Counted from the first letter of the stretch, positions 22,962 through 35,142 are shown. The stretch is DNA of 64,000 bases from Leptodontidium sp. MPI-SDFR-AT-0119 (GCA_020726505.1 JAHLEZ010000019.1:992001-1056000), one strand, 5' to 3'. Notes: generated by a model from the letters alone, not told the origin. Numbers and translations: made by a program.

Positions 22962-24091
22962 ATGCAGTTCAACATCCCAACAACCTCCCTCCTCATCCTC
23001 GTTTCTGCCATACTCTCCGTCCACACATCGCCCGTTCCATTGAATGACCTTGCACTCATTGGACGGACCAATGCAGATTCTACGATCTTGACTAGGGAAG
23101 TCGATGTGGACCTATCGAAGAGGCAACGGGGTGGTAATGGAGGTGCTGGTGCTGGTGCTGGAGGTGCAGGAGGCGCAGGTGGACGAGCAGGAGCTGCCGG
23201 TGGCAAGGGTGCACAAGCTGCTGCTGCCGGTGCAGGTGCAGGAGCAGGAGGAGTAAGTATTTCCTCTCGAATTTTACGATAGATCTCCATGGTTAACAAA
23301 ACTCAGGCCGGTCGTGGAGCTGGTGCTGGTGCTGGAGCTGGTGCAAAGGCTGGAGCGGCTGCAGTAAGCCTTTGCAGACCCCTTTAGTAAATGTTCCATC
23401 TCACTGACACATGCTAGGCTGCGACAAACAACAATGCAGCGGCTACGGTAAGTTTTTCTCTCCTATGAAGAGTTATGTCATTCCATGTACTGAGTAAATC
23501 TAGGCTGGAAAGGGGAAAGCAAATGCCGGTGCCAACGCCAATGCCGCCAATGACGCCGCTACGGTATGTATCCTTCTAATCAGCTGCCTCCCTATATCTA
23601 ACGGAAGCTAGGCCGCTACTGGAGCGACAGGTGGGAAAGCAGGCGGGAAGGCTGCCAAAGCTGTAAGTTTCCCTCAAGGTTCTTATGATCAAGACAACGC
23701 TAACTTTATTTCAAAAAGGCTGCTGCAAAGGCTGCAAAGGCTTCCAAAGCTGCTGTAAGTTGCTCCCAAACAACTCTCCATCAGCATTCCCGAGCACTCA
23801 AACTCAACCTTTTTCACGTCATAAATTTCCATCAAAAGATTTAAAGCTGTGTTACATAGAACATACTAACTGTAAACAGGCCGCAGCCGCTTCCGCTTCC
23901 GCAACCGCAACGGCAGCGGCAGCGGCAGCTGTTTCTACAGATCCAGCTGAGGCAGCCGCTGATGCTGCGCTGGCGGCGAGCCAAGTAAGTGCCCCTCTCT
24001 GGTCTCTAGATCATATATTTGTGTATTCTGCTGTGTATGGAAGCTAATCCGTTGTTAGGCGGCTTCGAATAAATTGCAACCTGCTGCATAA
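22962..24091 (+). CDS. secreted Ala/Gly-rich protein from eight exons, seven small and symmetric
   Basis: Model: exons 22962-23252, 23307-23363, 23418-23447, 23504-23563, 23612-23662, 23719-23754, 23880-23984 and 24059-24091 (291, 57, 30, 60, 51, 36, 105 and 33 nt), giving 220 aa. All seven introns are phase 0, have GTAAGT/GTAAGC/GTATGT donors, and all seven downstream exons begin with an Ala codon (GCN). Every exon length is a multiple of three, so any exon can be skipped without a frame change. Residues 1-23 form a signal peptide (MQFNIPTTSLLILVSAILSV...). A KR pair at 53-54 is a likely Kex2 site. The rest is Ala/Gly/Lys/Asn low-complexity with no Cys. Intron 6 has a perfect TACTAAC branch site. 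Function unknown; a cell-wall, surface or secreted peptide role is possible. Confidence 0.78.
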
Positions 24092-24541
24092 ATTGCGACT
24101 TGGATTATTCGAGGATTGAAAGATCAGGGGTGAAACTCTATAAAGGAGCGGCGGTTTGATGTTTGGTAAATTGAGATTTGGAGAATGGAATGATACATGA
24201 ATTGCGGGACTTCTGTTTAATCTGTTTGCTTGAGTGAGGGGGTGTAGAAGCTCGTCGCTACCTTGACACGCAAGTATTAGACGGCAATGATATGAATCTC
24301 CCAAAAGATTTGTGGGTACTCGCAAGCAATAATGATAGCGTTGACAATGTAGCCCAGTCCGAGCGAGTAGATATAGATATCAAACAGTTAGTACAAAGAT
24401 CCTACTTGCAGTTTGTAGCTAAATCTGAGTTATGATGCAGCCGAAAGGTAAAAATGCACAGCTAGAGACCGCAAGCAGAGGAAGAACAGACTGAAAGGTT
24501 GATAGATGCTTCTTTGAATATAAACCATTCCATTCCATTTT
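24092..24541. other. intergenic region
   Basis: Shared 3' flank of two convergent genes; probably terminators. No motif stands out. Confidence 0.4.
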
Positions 24542-27500
24542 TTACAACTTTACTAGCCATCTGTCCATAGGACCCCGCTGTTTTTCTCTGGAAGACTCCT
24601 CGGTAGGTAGCAAGCCCTGAGCCGACAGCACTGGCACAATGAGGTTTCTCCCTTCCATCTGACTATCCACCAAGCTACAGTCATACAACACCTTAGCAAT
24701 TTTGTCAATAACATCGTTCACCCAGGTGTCTCGCCGCTCACTAAATCCCAAATCCTCCATCTCCATTCTAGAGCCCGGTTTCACAACAAGCACAGTCGTT
24801 CCATGAATCTTATCCACTCCACTTATGAGCTCCAAGAAGAAGGCCGAGAAAATTTCCTGAGCACAGTTCTGAACGAGTGAGCCCTGACAGTGGATTGCAA
24901 GCTCGGGTTGAATTCGACGACGGAGATAATCCTTGTGACGGTAGATCTTTTCGGCAGTGACTTCTGACCGTGATTCGGTAATTATGATATCTTCTGTTCG
25001 CGCGATTTTGTCTTTGCCTCTGGGTGCATCTGCTTTCAACTCCGTTTGTGTGGAGTCTTCCTTGTTTACAATGTAAGCTACCTGCTCGGCGTGCTTTCGC
25101 CACTGCTCTTCCGCGGGGTTTCCGTCGATCCATTGGGACTCGTTATTGACGTTCTGAGTGGCGTCCAGAAAACGAGTTGAACGATCCGTAAGTATCATAA
25201 CTGAATTTTGCACACCATGGGAAGAACCCATTCTCCTTGCTTGCCCGCTCTATGGACCGTAATCCATCATCTGTAAAAGATACCAAAGCTTGATTGGTAG
25301 AGGAATCATAAATGTTATTACTTTTAATAGTCAGCACAAAACATTCAAGTATCTTTTAGGATTGGGTGTTCTTACTCGCGCAAGGAAGAAAGCCCAACGC
25401 CGAAAACCGGATGGTGATGAACCAGATGCTCCTGAGACGAAGAAGGTTGAGACACGAAACCCAAAGCCCCACCTGAGCGAGTTAAAGGCACCTCACCCGT
25501 CGGGCATGGTACGCGGTAGACAGGTGTTTCTAACCACTATTCCAGGAAATGAAGCCCGGTATATTCTTTGCGATCCCCAGTGCTCTCTGATGCGACAATT
25601 CGCAGAAAAACGGTTTTTGGGACCACTCGCATCTCCGTTTGCCTCCCCATCCCCTCATTTCTTCTGAGCGCTGAAGGGGAATTGATTTTCCATTCAGGAA
25701 TAGCGGACCTTTTATTAATCGTGCGTACCCAAAATGATAAAAGAGTCCCAATTGCTAGTCTCAAGTTCTTGGTTGGATCTTTATCATCACCTCCAGGAAC
25801 AATGCGAGGCAAGACAAAGGAGATCTTGGTAATGTCTGGTTCCGAAAGTAGGAGTTCGTCGGGAACATTCTGGTGCAAAATCACTGGAATTGTCCATCTT
25901 GTTTCCTGCAATTCGCGTCAGGGGAGGTTCTTCAGTAGGGTATTTTCTGGGTCCTGCATCAAATCTCGAATTTGCAGCATAGCTGAAACTAAAGATTGGG
26001 CGGCTTCCGACTGTGGCTGTCCCCATTTGCTCATCTCTGCTAGCCTTGACTGCTGCTCAATCATTCCGTTGGCTATGGAGGCGTTACTCGACGATCCTAG
26101 AGACATTCTTGAGTCGTACAAAATGGACCATAAGGTCTGCGCGTTCTTTCTAGCTGTCCATTCTAGCCGACTTCTCACTTCCTTTTCGAGCTTCGTGCCT
26201 ACTTTAGGAGGTAGCGAGTAAAACAAGATTTGGGGCAGTCTCGGGCTTGGTGGTGAATCTCTGGTCTCCATCCTTGACTCGATCTCGTCGTTATATGGTA
26301 TATATGATCCGCTAAGGGCTTCGAGACCTTGAGCGCAGCAAACATGCTCTGTGAACCAGCTAAGTTCCTCGCCCTCGGGAATTGCTTCCCATTGCATATC
26401 ATGAGCCAGACCGCGGCGAACATATGACCTAACCCCAGTCATAAACACTGTTGCCCCTAGCTGCATGATGGTAGCGGACTAGTGAAGTGCTCTCAATCCC
26501 ACAAATTGAACAATAAATCCTGCAATGGCAAGCGAGGATCCGACAGCAGCTACGAAATTGTGATCTCGCTGTTTGTTTAATTGTGAAGTGCGAAGGAAAT
26601 TACTGGTTCCGGAGTTGAATAAGGCGTACGACGAAAAGCGCTGTTCGCTCACTACACAAGCTCGTTGAATCCTCAAGATCTGGTGTCCAAAACCCCTGTC
26701 GAGGAATTCGCGATCACTGGGTTGGAGTTTACATTCATCGGTAGAACCTTCAATAACATGAAACATAAAAGTAGGCCCACGCTGACTGTCAGCGTACCAG
26801 CAAGGGTACAAGGGTAGCCGTATAGCGCAATGGGAGCGCCGCCCTTTTCAAATTTCCAGTGGTACGTCGTCAAAGCCCCAAAGACGAGGACGGCCAGCTG
26901 CGCAACAATGCCAATCCATGCAAAAAGCCACAACTGCCATCTTGGTGCAACAGCTCGGTCGACGTTCAGGAATGATGTTAGGAGCGGATGATAACAACTT
27001 ATCGATGAGGGTCTTTTCATCAACATCCTATTGGATACGAAAGGAACCAGTTCGCAGAGACCTACTCCTGTCAAAAATCTGAGCCCTGTTCATCCATTCG
27101 TTAGCTCATACCTCATACCTTATTGCCAAGGAAGGATTTTTTTTTGCATACCTTGAGTAGAAAGGGATTTCTTCACCCATCGAAGTGTTGTGGCAAACTT
27201 CCCAGAATTCCCGGAATCAACTTCTGCGAATTTTAGTACGCCTTCAATCCATGCTTCTCTCAGCCCCCACGTCATAGCCCTAGGGTAAAATGCTCTCTGG
27301 CGATACACAAACTCTTGAGTGTCAGGGGCACCAAGAACTCGAACGATTTGGTTGCCGTCAAAAAGTTCACAGACTTCTTCCGACGTGGACGACAAAAGCT
27401 CCGCTTCCGCCATTGCTTGAGATTCTCGAGCTCTATATGAAGTCAGTGCGTCGCGCTGTCCAAAATAATGCCAGAACCGAAGAAAGGGCGGTTGAAATCG

Positions 27501-27817
27501 AGAGCCTCGGCTTGCTGCAAAACCATCGCTTATGTTATTTCCAAATTGCCTTGCTTACCTTCCAACCAGAGCTTTCATGTATCGATCTTTAGTAACTCTT
27601 ATTGAGCTCACCACAACTGTGAGAATTCCTAGAGGCGCCATCGCTAGCATAAAATTGTCTGCCCAACCGACTGACAAACTGAGGAATTGCTTCGTCACCT
27701 GTTCACCAACAAAGTGAGGAGAGGTGCCAGATCACTGAAAAGATTGTTTGCAAACTCATCTCCTGGGAAGCCGGTAGCAGTTGCATTTACAGCTGACGAG
27801 GTATTTGACGAGGCCAT
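24542..27817 (-). pseudogene. decayed large fungal gene (FGEQVTKQF/ELLSSTSEEVCE family)
   Basis: Exon 1 starts at ATG 27817 and reads FANNLFSDLAPLL, then, after one missing base near 27708, GEQVTKQFLS and GWADNFMLAMAPLG; it ends at 27559. An intron joins it to 27432 (ARESQAMAEAELLSSTSEEV). Another intron (27074-27152 region) leads to membrane-like segments (WLFAWIGIVAQLAVLVFG). A second base is missing near 26760 (between LLCF and HVIEGSTDE). TAG at 26479-26481 replaces the expected Trp of RALHWSATIMQLGATVF, and TGA at 25918-25920 replaces an Arg. The rest continues through further frame changes to a stop at 24542. This order of blocks is typical of large ascomycete proteins often labelled ankyrin- or NACHT-associated; I see no ankyrin repeats here. 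Function unknown. At least four disabling changes make it a pseudogene. Confidence 0.7.
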
Positions 27818-28490
27818 GGTTTAATGGATGCAGTTTTGAACGTCAAAACAAAGCCTACAAAAAGGCTGGGCGGACCAAGACTTTATCTGCCAGAATTTTA
27901 CAAGACAAGGCTGGCCCGAAGAAGCGAATATCAGGCAACAACAGCCCAGAGTTGATCCCATTTGACTTTGTTTTTGCAGTTGTTGTACAACTTCGGTGAT
28001 GGCTGAGGCCGCCCACATATGCATGCACAGGGGCACATCGCCAACCACAACAAACGGCCAACGCCACCTATTGAACTCGGAATAAAAGTGCAAGACAAAG
28101 ACAAGAGGTTGAGAACATGGGGGTGGGGGGTGCATGAAATGGGTTCTCTGATGTCACAAATATTATTTTACAATTGTAGACGATGCCTCAATCGGCAGGG
28201 TTTGCTAACTGTCTCGTTTCACCTGCCTATTGTCACTCCAAGGCTACTAATGGTTCCGTGGATTCGCTTACAAAGTCATTTACTTATGCAGCCAGTCCCT
28301 TTTGGCATCGCGCGCAGTGTTGCTACCAAACCGGTTGCGTAATATTCAGAACATACCCTGCTGATCGCATAGAATTTCTGGGCACTCCATGACCATTTTC
28401 CCAGTAGCAATCCAACAATTGAGTTGTTAAGACCAAGACGAGATTTCCTCTCGATTGGATCACATTGAAAGCCTTTCGGCATTACGCAAC
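27818..28490. promoter_or_regulatory. divergent intergenic region before the HET gene
   Basis: About 670 bp separate the start of the decayed minus-strand gene from the HET gene. A shared bidirectional promoter is plausible. No clear TATA box. Confidence 0.35.
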
Positions 28491-30266
28491 ATGAGGTTGA
28501 TCAATGCCCACACTCTGGAGCTAGAACTCTTCCCAGATCCGGTACCATCGGATGTTCCATATGTGATCCTGTCGCATACATGGACCGACGACGAAATTAC
28601 ATTCAGCGACATGCAGGATCTCCCTATTGCTATTTCAAAAGCCAGTTTCGTCAAAATACAGAAGACCTGCGATATCGCCATCAGCAACGGACTTCAGTAT
28701 GTCTGGGTGGATACTTGCTGCATCGACAAAACTTCTAGTGCTGAGCTTTCGGAAGCGATAAACTCCATGTTCCGGTGGTACAAGAACGCTCTCATTTGCT
28801 TCGCATATCTCTTTGACGTTCCAGCTAATTGTCAGCTCGAGGGGTCTCCATACTTTCGCGATTCCAGGTGGTTCAAGAGAGGTTGGACCCTCCAAGAGCT
28901 GATCGCGCCAACGGCACTCGTATTCTTCGACAAGGAGTGGAACATGCGAGGAACGAAGATGGACCTCTTCGAAGATATCGAAAGCATCACTGGCATTGAT
29001 CAATGGGTGCTGAATGGATCCGCCCCGCTCTCAGCGATTTCCCTTGCCAAGAGAATGTCATGGGCAGCTGGTCGTACCACAACTCGAGTCGAGGACCTCG
29101 CGTATTGCCTTCTCGGAATCTTCGAGGTCAACATGCCAATGATCTATGGTGAAGGCTCAAGAGCGTTCGTCAGACTACAAGAGGAGATTTTGAAGAAGAC
29201 TACGGACTTGTCTCTTTTTGCATGGCGAAGCAAAGGCGAAGCGAAATATCAAGGGATTCTGGCGAGCTCTCCCGCAGACTTCGAAGGCTGTGGGAAAATC
29301 GCTGCAAATGAAGATCAATTTCGTTTCAGAGATGAAATCACGATGACGAACAAGGGCGTGAAGCTCAACACCACCCTTCAATACTCCGGCGATGATGTAT
29401 ACATATTAGATCTACATTGCTATAATGAAGAGCGGGACGGAACCGAGATTCGAGTCGGGATATACCTGAAGCGCGCCCTGGATACTTACTTTAGGCATCG
29501 ACCACAGGAGATAGCTTCAGCTGGTATTGTTCTGGGGAGCTCACATGCCCCTGTCTACTTGTCATCTACTGCAGACGAGAGCTTGATCAATTCCATGGTC
29601 AGCGATGATATATCTCGAAGGATCATAATACACTTTCCAGAGGATTCCCCTCTGTATCGAGTTTCTGAAATCAAAGCAGTGCCAGAAATATACTGGCAGG
29701 CCAATGAGAAGTTCTTCTCAATCCACACTCTACACCGCTTTAAATGCTTCGTTCGTTTCTCCGTTACATCGAGAATTCCACCTCCACATCCGAACTATGG
29801 GACAGTCAGTGAAGAGACCTCGCAGTTCATATTGGTATGTGAATTGGTTGGGAAATCGAGCCTAAGGTTCCGTATTTGCGCCGAGAGCGGCTTGGAGAGT
29901 GATTCTCAGCCGCAAGGATTCATCAACCCATTCCAACACATAGAGCGATATACCCCGCTTGGAGATCCTTTCAGTCTCTCGGTACTTAGTCCCGTCGAGG
30001 AAGACAATCTTCCTGTTTCAATGATATCTCGAGATCAACGACATAACTATATGATCTGGGCAGAACTGGGAACGAACCCTTCTCCACCTTTTCGGATCAC
30101 AGTGATGCTGGCCTCCGGTCGGTTTCCAGCAGATCGGGGTTGGGGCTTAGGAAATGTCGGTGGCAGACCTCTTGGGGCACCCGGGCAATACCCACAGCAT
30201 GAGCACGAAGGTCCTAATCCTCAGGGTCAACCTCGCCGACCTGTGTTATTTTCGGGAGGTGGGTAG
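28491..30266 (+). CDS. HET-domain (heterokaryon incompatibility) protein
   Basis: Intact single exon of 591 aa starting at ATG 28491 (MRLINAHTLELELF, the usual beginning of HET-E/DUF8212-type proteins). The three HET blocks are present: VPYVILSHTWTDDEITFSDM near residue 20, YVWVDTCCIDKTSSAELSEA with SMFRWYKNA near 80, and RWFKRGWTLQELIAP near 130. They are followed by RVEDLAYCLLGIFEVNMPMI and YGEGSRAFVRLQEEI, the conserved extension. The C-terminal half has no WD or ankyrin repeats; the tail is Gly/Pro-rich (RPLGAPGQYPQHEHEGP). HET proteins trigger cell death after fusion of unlike strains, usually with a partner; the partner is unknown. The head-to-head neighbour at 24.5-27.8 kb is decayed. 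Confidence 0.92.
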   Translation: MRLINAHTLELELFPDPVPSDVPYVILSHTWTDDEITFSDMQDLPIAISKASFVKIQKTCDIAISNGLQYVWVDTCCIDKTSSAELSEAINSMFRWYKNALICFAYLFDVPANCQLEGSPYFRDSRWFKRGWTLQELIAPTALVFFDKEWNMRGTKMDLFEDIESITGIDQWVLNGSAPLSAISLAKRMSWAAGRTTTRVEDLAYCLLGIFEVNMPMIYGEGSRAFVRLQEEILKKTTDLSLFAWRSKGEAKYQGILASSPADFEGCGKIAANEDQFRFRDEITMTNKGVKLNTTLQYSGDDVYILDLHCYNEERDGTEIRVGIYLKRALDTYFRHRPQEIASAGIVLGSSHAPVYLSSTADESLINSMVSDDISRRIIIHFPEDSPLYRVSEIKAVPEIYWQANEKFFSIHTLHRFKCFVRFSVTSRIPPPHPNYGTVSEETSQFILVCELVGKSSLRFRICAESGLESDSQPQGFINPFQHIERYTPLGDPFSLSVLSPVEEDNLPVSMISRDQRHNYMIWAELGTNPSPPFRITVMLASGRFPADRGWGLGNVGGRPLGAPGQYPQHEHEGPNPQGQPRRPVLFSGGG

Positions 30267-31523
30267 ATACATGCGGAGCAAAAAAAATCATTCTCAGAGT
30301 TGTATCTTGGTTGCCATATGTTTAGGGGTTCAGATAAGAGCGATCAATCGAAGGATCCCATAGTTTGAAGTTGTTCAAAGGCATACTTAAGAAATTAGAG
30401 GTCACATTTGTCCCGGGCTTTGGCAGCAGGAATTGGATATTGTGGACTTCTCACTTGACGTGGCTTATCCATTTGATGAATTGATGTTTTATCAGTTTGT
30501 TTTACAAGATGATTCCAAGCGATTGTAACCGGAGCTTGAAACTTGATAATTTTCAACTTGCAGTAACATCGATTAGGCCTCGCCTGAATATCACAAAGAA
30601 TGGTGGGAACTGGGACAAACCCAGAATGACATCCCTTGAAATAGAGAAGCCCTCCTAGATATTCATCAGTTTGTAGCAGGATTGCTTGTAAGCAAATAGC
30701 TCTATACACTCAATGATTTCGGAATAGTCCTTGGCGAGTAGCCCTTTATCTGAACCCGTGACTTCTCGCACTTTGTAAGATATGTTTGGATAGAATGCTA
30801 GTAAAGCCGGGTATTTAATCGTGCTTCTATATGAATTTATTTCTCCCTCGACAGCCATAGGTTAACTTTAAACCGGAAATGATCCAGTTCAAGCGAAACT
30901 CTTATGACTATTACAGGCACAAAGCGAATCTTTTCATTAGCACTATCCCACCCGCGACAATCTTCACTTCTTCCTCTCTCTTCTTCCGCAGTAAAAGATG
31001 GCTAAAAAAGATACGATTGCCAGTAATTGAATTGAAATTCTTAGATAATTCACATTTAAACTTAACGTCCGACATCTGCGACATATGCGACATGAATTCT
31101 GTTGGTGCGGTGACCGGGAAGCTGTGCGGCCCATCATGACGACGAGACTGCTCGATGTACCAGGACCATAAGCAATAATAGGCCACAATCATTTCTCTCA
31201 AGATTCAATGCATATATTGGCTTTAAAATTGCTTCTTGGACCTATAGACTCAAACACGATTTTCTGAACTATAAAGACATTTATGCTCCAAAGTAAACAC
31301 AGCCTTCTGTATGTCCGGTTGGGGCTTCTCGGCCCCTCGAAGGCGCGAATTGGCTTCGGCATTATGTGAAGTGAATTTAAACAACTAGATTGAAGTGATC
31401 CATTGTTTCATTCTATTCACTGAAGGTAGACCGGGGAGGTGAAGCTATTCGCAATCTTCACAATCCCCCATGAACACCCTCGTCGGCGCTAGCTAAGCGA
31501 GGTCGACGACGAGTTCGGAGCTC
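30267..31523. other. intergenic, no firm gene
   Basis: Two overlapping minus-strand frames (30655-30858, ATG start; 30395-30709) might belong to one small unknown gene with an unseen splice, but no join is supported. The rest is the promoter side of the Arg/Ser-rich gene. Confidence 0.4.
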
Positions 31524-31530
31524 TATAAGA
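31524..31530 (+). promoter_or_regulatory. TATA-like box before the Arg/Ser-rich gene
   Basis: TATAAGA lies about 155 bp upstream of the ATG at 31683. Confidence 0.45.
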
Positions 31531-31682
31531 GGCCTCTTCTACCACACACTTCGAGTCGAGATTTTCATCCTTCGACATCTTACATCATCTTCGAGATTTT
31601 CAATTCCTCGGCCAACAAGAAAGATTATCATACATTCTCATCACCCTCCTATTACGGTGCACCCAAGTGCCGAACAAGCAAC

Positions 31683-33727
31683 ATGTTCGCGTTCTCCTAT
31701 CGCAGTTATGGGCGCGTCCCAGACGACCTTCCAGACTTCTTTGATGACTTCTTGCGTAAGTCCTCAATGAATTGCAATCAAAATACTGCGCGTCGAAGAG
31801 TAATTCGAATCTAACAAATCATAGGATGTTTCTTCCAGGCCGCCTCGCCTCTTCAAAGCCGCCGCCAATTATACAACAAGCGCGTAACTTGGGCCCAAGC
31901 CGAGATGTTCGTTGCGCACAAACTTAGCTTGGGCTATCATCCCGATTACTTGGAAGACAAAGTCCAGGAAGAGGCCAATATTTCCAGCTACACAGGCAGT
32001 TTCCACCCCTTGTTCCTTCAGTACTGTCTTCGAATCCTTTACAATATCCGACGCGCAGGCCAGTTCGCGGACTTTCGGCAGGAAATTGAGGGCCGGGGCA
32101 GTGGTGCGGTCGACAGAAACAGATCGAATATCAACCACATGAGTAGCAATAGGTTTTCTGACTCAAGTGTTGTTGGCCGGTATGGGATGGACGATGAGAT
32201 CGAGAGACAGATAGGTATGTTATGCATTCGCATCCTCTCAAGAACAAAACTATATAAAAACGAATAGCTGACTAGTTACAAGGCCAATGCGATTGTTTAG
32301 ACAAAGAGACAGAAGATGCATTGCAGGAAATGAGAATGCAGCTTCACAGAGAGGCCGAGCAGACCTGGCATGGTATGTTAAACTATCAACATTTGAATTG
32401 CATGGATATTATTCTGATATATGTTTTAGCGAAAGCTGCAGAAGTTCTGGATAACGGAGATGGCCGTCACGACAACTCACAAGGTAGATTCTCTCGCTCT
32501 CCATCGCCCAGAGCCCGAGATACCAGACGTGTCGGGTTTCCTAACGAGCCAACTATGACGGAAAGCTCTGCATCAGGTCCTTGGGGTGACTCAGGAAATC
32601 ACACCAGATACAACCTCAGCGCTGATCGTCATAGAGGCCTAAGTAGATCTTGCTCTACTCCCTTCCATCACAACATGAAGTCAGATAGCAATACACGCAG
32701 AGTACGATCGGATTCCATCCGCCCTGGAGACTCCGTTTCTCAATTAATGCCCAACTACAATTCAAGTCGTGGCGCCGACTTCTCTAGACTTCGCGCAAAC
32801 TCTCCACCCAACACTAGCAACCAGTCCAACGATGGCTTCAGTTCTCGTGTTCCGTCTAGCTATGTGTCTGATGTTAGTGAGTGGGGTTTCGCTAAAACTC
32901 AATCACGCACTCGGCTCCGACGTGATTCTCCCCGCCGTCGTGGTGATGACTTGAGAAGCATGTTCAAGGACTTGCGGGTGAAAAATGATCGCCCTCATGA
33001 ATCTCGAGGCAGACGTAATGAGAAGAGATCTGATGGCAGAGATAGCCGCGAGAGACAATCCTCGATCGATTCTCATAACTCTGAGAGCACGATCGTGGAC
33101 CGGAGCCGCAACGTCAGCAGAATCCGAGTTAAGGGCAATTCCAACCACAGAGGCCGTGGCAGCACTGATTTCGTGGTTACAGTAACCCGTGAAAAGTCAC
33201 ACAAGTCTCGAGGAAAGGAGGAGGAGAAGAAGCAAGGATTTGGCCGTAGCGCCCGCCATGAAGAAGAATCCCAGGTAGATGACCGGGAATCTCGACCAAG
33301 ATACCGTTCGGACTCTCGTATAAATGCCACTCGGAGTTATGAGTTCCCACAGCATGGTTCATCGAGAACACCCCAGATTCTGAAGGATCGCTATCATTGT
33401 GACTCGGAACATAGTTCGGACATAAGCCTACATCGATCCTCACGGAAGCCGGAGCGCCAGGAGTCAAGACATCGAGACCGTTCCGTTTCCCAATCCGGTC
33501 ACCGTCCTAGCAAGCGCGACGCTGGACCACCTCTTGCCTATGACAAGTACAAGAATTTTGGGAGACAGTTATTGAGAGACCAAGGCAAGCCTCCCAGTCG
33601 TAGCCAATCGCGACCTACTGCTACTGTTCTCACTCAAACAGATTCATATTCTGGGGAGTCTTCGAGAATCGATCGAAGCCACCAATCGAAGTGGTCCAAG
33701 AATTGTTTGCCTTTGAAGAGACCTTGA
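31683..33727 (+). CDS. Arg/Ser-rich (RS-like) hypothetical protein
   Basis: Four exons: 31683-31755, 31825-32214, 32283-32372 and 32430-33727. The introns are 69, 68 and 57 nt with standard signals and all junctions keep frame, giving 616 aa. Residues 1 to about 185 form a folded-looking N-terminal part (RRQLYNKRVTWAQAEMF, a YHPDYLED segment, YCLRILYNIRRAGQF) with no family I recognise. From about residue 195 the protein is highly charged and disordered, with many RS, SR and DR pairs (RSPSPRARDTRR, RRDSPRRRGDDLRS, SRERQSSIDSHNSES). Such tails occur in RNA-processing factors, but no RRM or zinc finger is visible, so a splicing role is only a guess. A Thr-rich or coiled domain is not seen. The gene appears intact. 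Confidence 0.75.
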
Positions 33728-34978
33728 GTCAAAGCAGACTATGAGGATTGGGGAAGGACTTAGATAGGGCAAGGCCACTGACCCCTCTTTCACAGACTTC
33801 TCCTTATGGTGTGTTATGGTTAGAGATAGTGCCGGTTGCATAGCACACCGCGATCTGGTTACCACTCATCGACCCTTCATGTTCTCCTTTTCGCCCCAAA
33901 AGGTGATGGATGGCCTATACACAACTCTTACCTATTACTTTCCCCCTTTTTCTTTTTTATTTCTCGTTGGTATTATCAGGGCAAATTTCGTGTCTATGCG
34001 GAGGGGGTCCCTCTCTCTTCACAAAAGCGTTTCTGCGGAACTGGGACAAATCAAGCCGACGACTACTTTTTGTTTCCTTGGAGTTAATTAGTTAGGGATA
34101 TCTTGATGTTTGCGAGGATTTTCAGTTGGTGGTGGGAAAACGAATAATTTCATGACTGGGGATGCCTTACTATCAGCATGGTTGTTGGCCGTATTATAAT
34201 GTCAATAATAGAACTTAACAAAAAATCAACAAGCCTCACTTGTGGCTATTCTGCGATGGCGATAAGATACGGGGGAACTTGCGCTACTATCTCGTCGATT
34301 TATTCGGCATTTTAAGGAAACTTACTGCATCGAAATTCGCTAAGTTGAATTTGTGGATAGATTTAAGCCATTAGCTGTTGACGAGTAACGACAGAAATCG
34401 GCAGATGCAAAAGAAGCAGTCCCTTCATTTGGAGAATTGGGCATGATCGTCGCACTTGGAGACGACTCCCCCTTTCCCTGCGATGGCCAGTTTTCGCATT
34501 TGTTGACTTCGGCCGCACAAGCGAAAGTCCAAAACAGGCGAGTTGGAAAACAATCCCCCAGTGGAGTTACACGATGGATTCGCAGCAATTCATTTAGATG
34601 AAAATGCCACAATACGAGGAACGACAAGGGGAAACGAGAGTACTTCGAAGAATCCAATGCCCCTCCATCTCGACAACATAACGACACAACCCCCCCTCTC
34701 TTCCAACCCATTTCATCCCATCATCCCATCCCATCCCAAAAGCAGAAGTTGCTTCACCTCCCTCCTACTCGCTCTCGAAACATGCCTGCAACCCCGACAT
34801 CTGGGCGTGGATGACTTGCATACGATGGTAACTCCGTGGCTTGTGCCGATGACCCACACCAAGATTAACCGTCGCGCATCTCATTGGCGGCTCGGTTCGT
34901 ACATGCCGAGTTATGCTGATTACTAAACATGATCTGCCTTCCGGAGCCAAAACGACAACCTCGCTCCGGCTGAGACCG
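33728..34978. other. intergenic region
   Basis: No supported gene. Frames at 33816-34095 and 34340-34926 lack motifs and clear start context. Confidence 0.45.
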
Positions 34979-35142
34979 TACGGAAGGGGGTGGACAGTGG
35001 GTCTCGCCACCCCCCTTGTCTCTGCCTTAACATATAAGGAAATATGTGGAGAAAATTCTAGAATTTCAAACTGTTGATTGGAAAAATTACCTTACTGCTG
35101 TACAAGGGGGGTGGCGAGACCCACTGTCAACCCCCTTCCGTA
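34979..35142. mobile_element. MITE-like inverted-repeat element with TA flanks
   Basis: Two 39-bp arms, 34981-35019 and 35102-35140, are reverse complements with one mismatch (CGGAAGGGGGTGGACAGTGG at the left outer end). Both outer ends abut the dinucleotide TA (34979-34980 and 35141-35142), the target duplication used by Tc1/mariner elements. The 82-bp middle is AT-rich and non-coding. The total of 160 bp suits a non-autonomous foldback/MITE. Its parent transposon is not visible here; the relic at 16.7 kb shows no matching ends. Confidence 0.7.

Noticed and set aside
25290..25667. Plus-strand frame of 125 codons
   Set aside because: Antisense to the decayed minus-strand gene; shadow frame.
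30395..30858. Two overlapping minus-strand frames, possibly a small two-exon gene
   Set aside because: No GT-AG join keeps a sensible protein and no motif is recognised.
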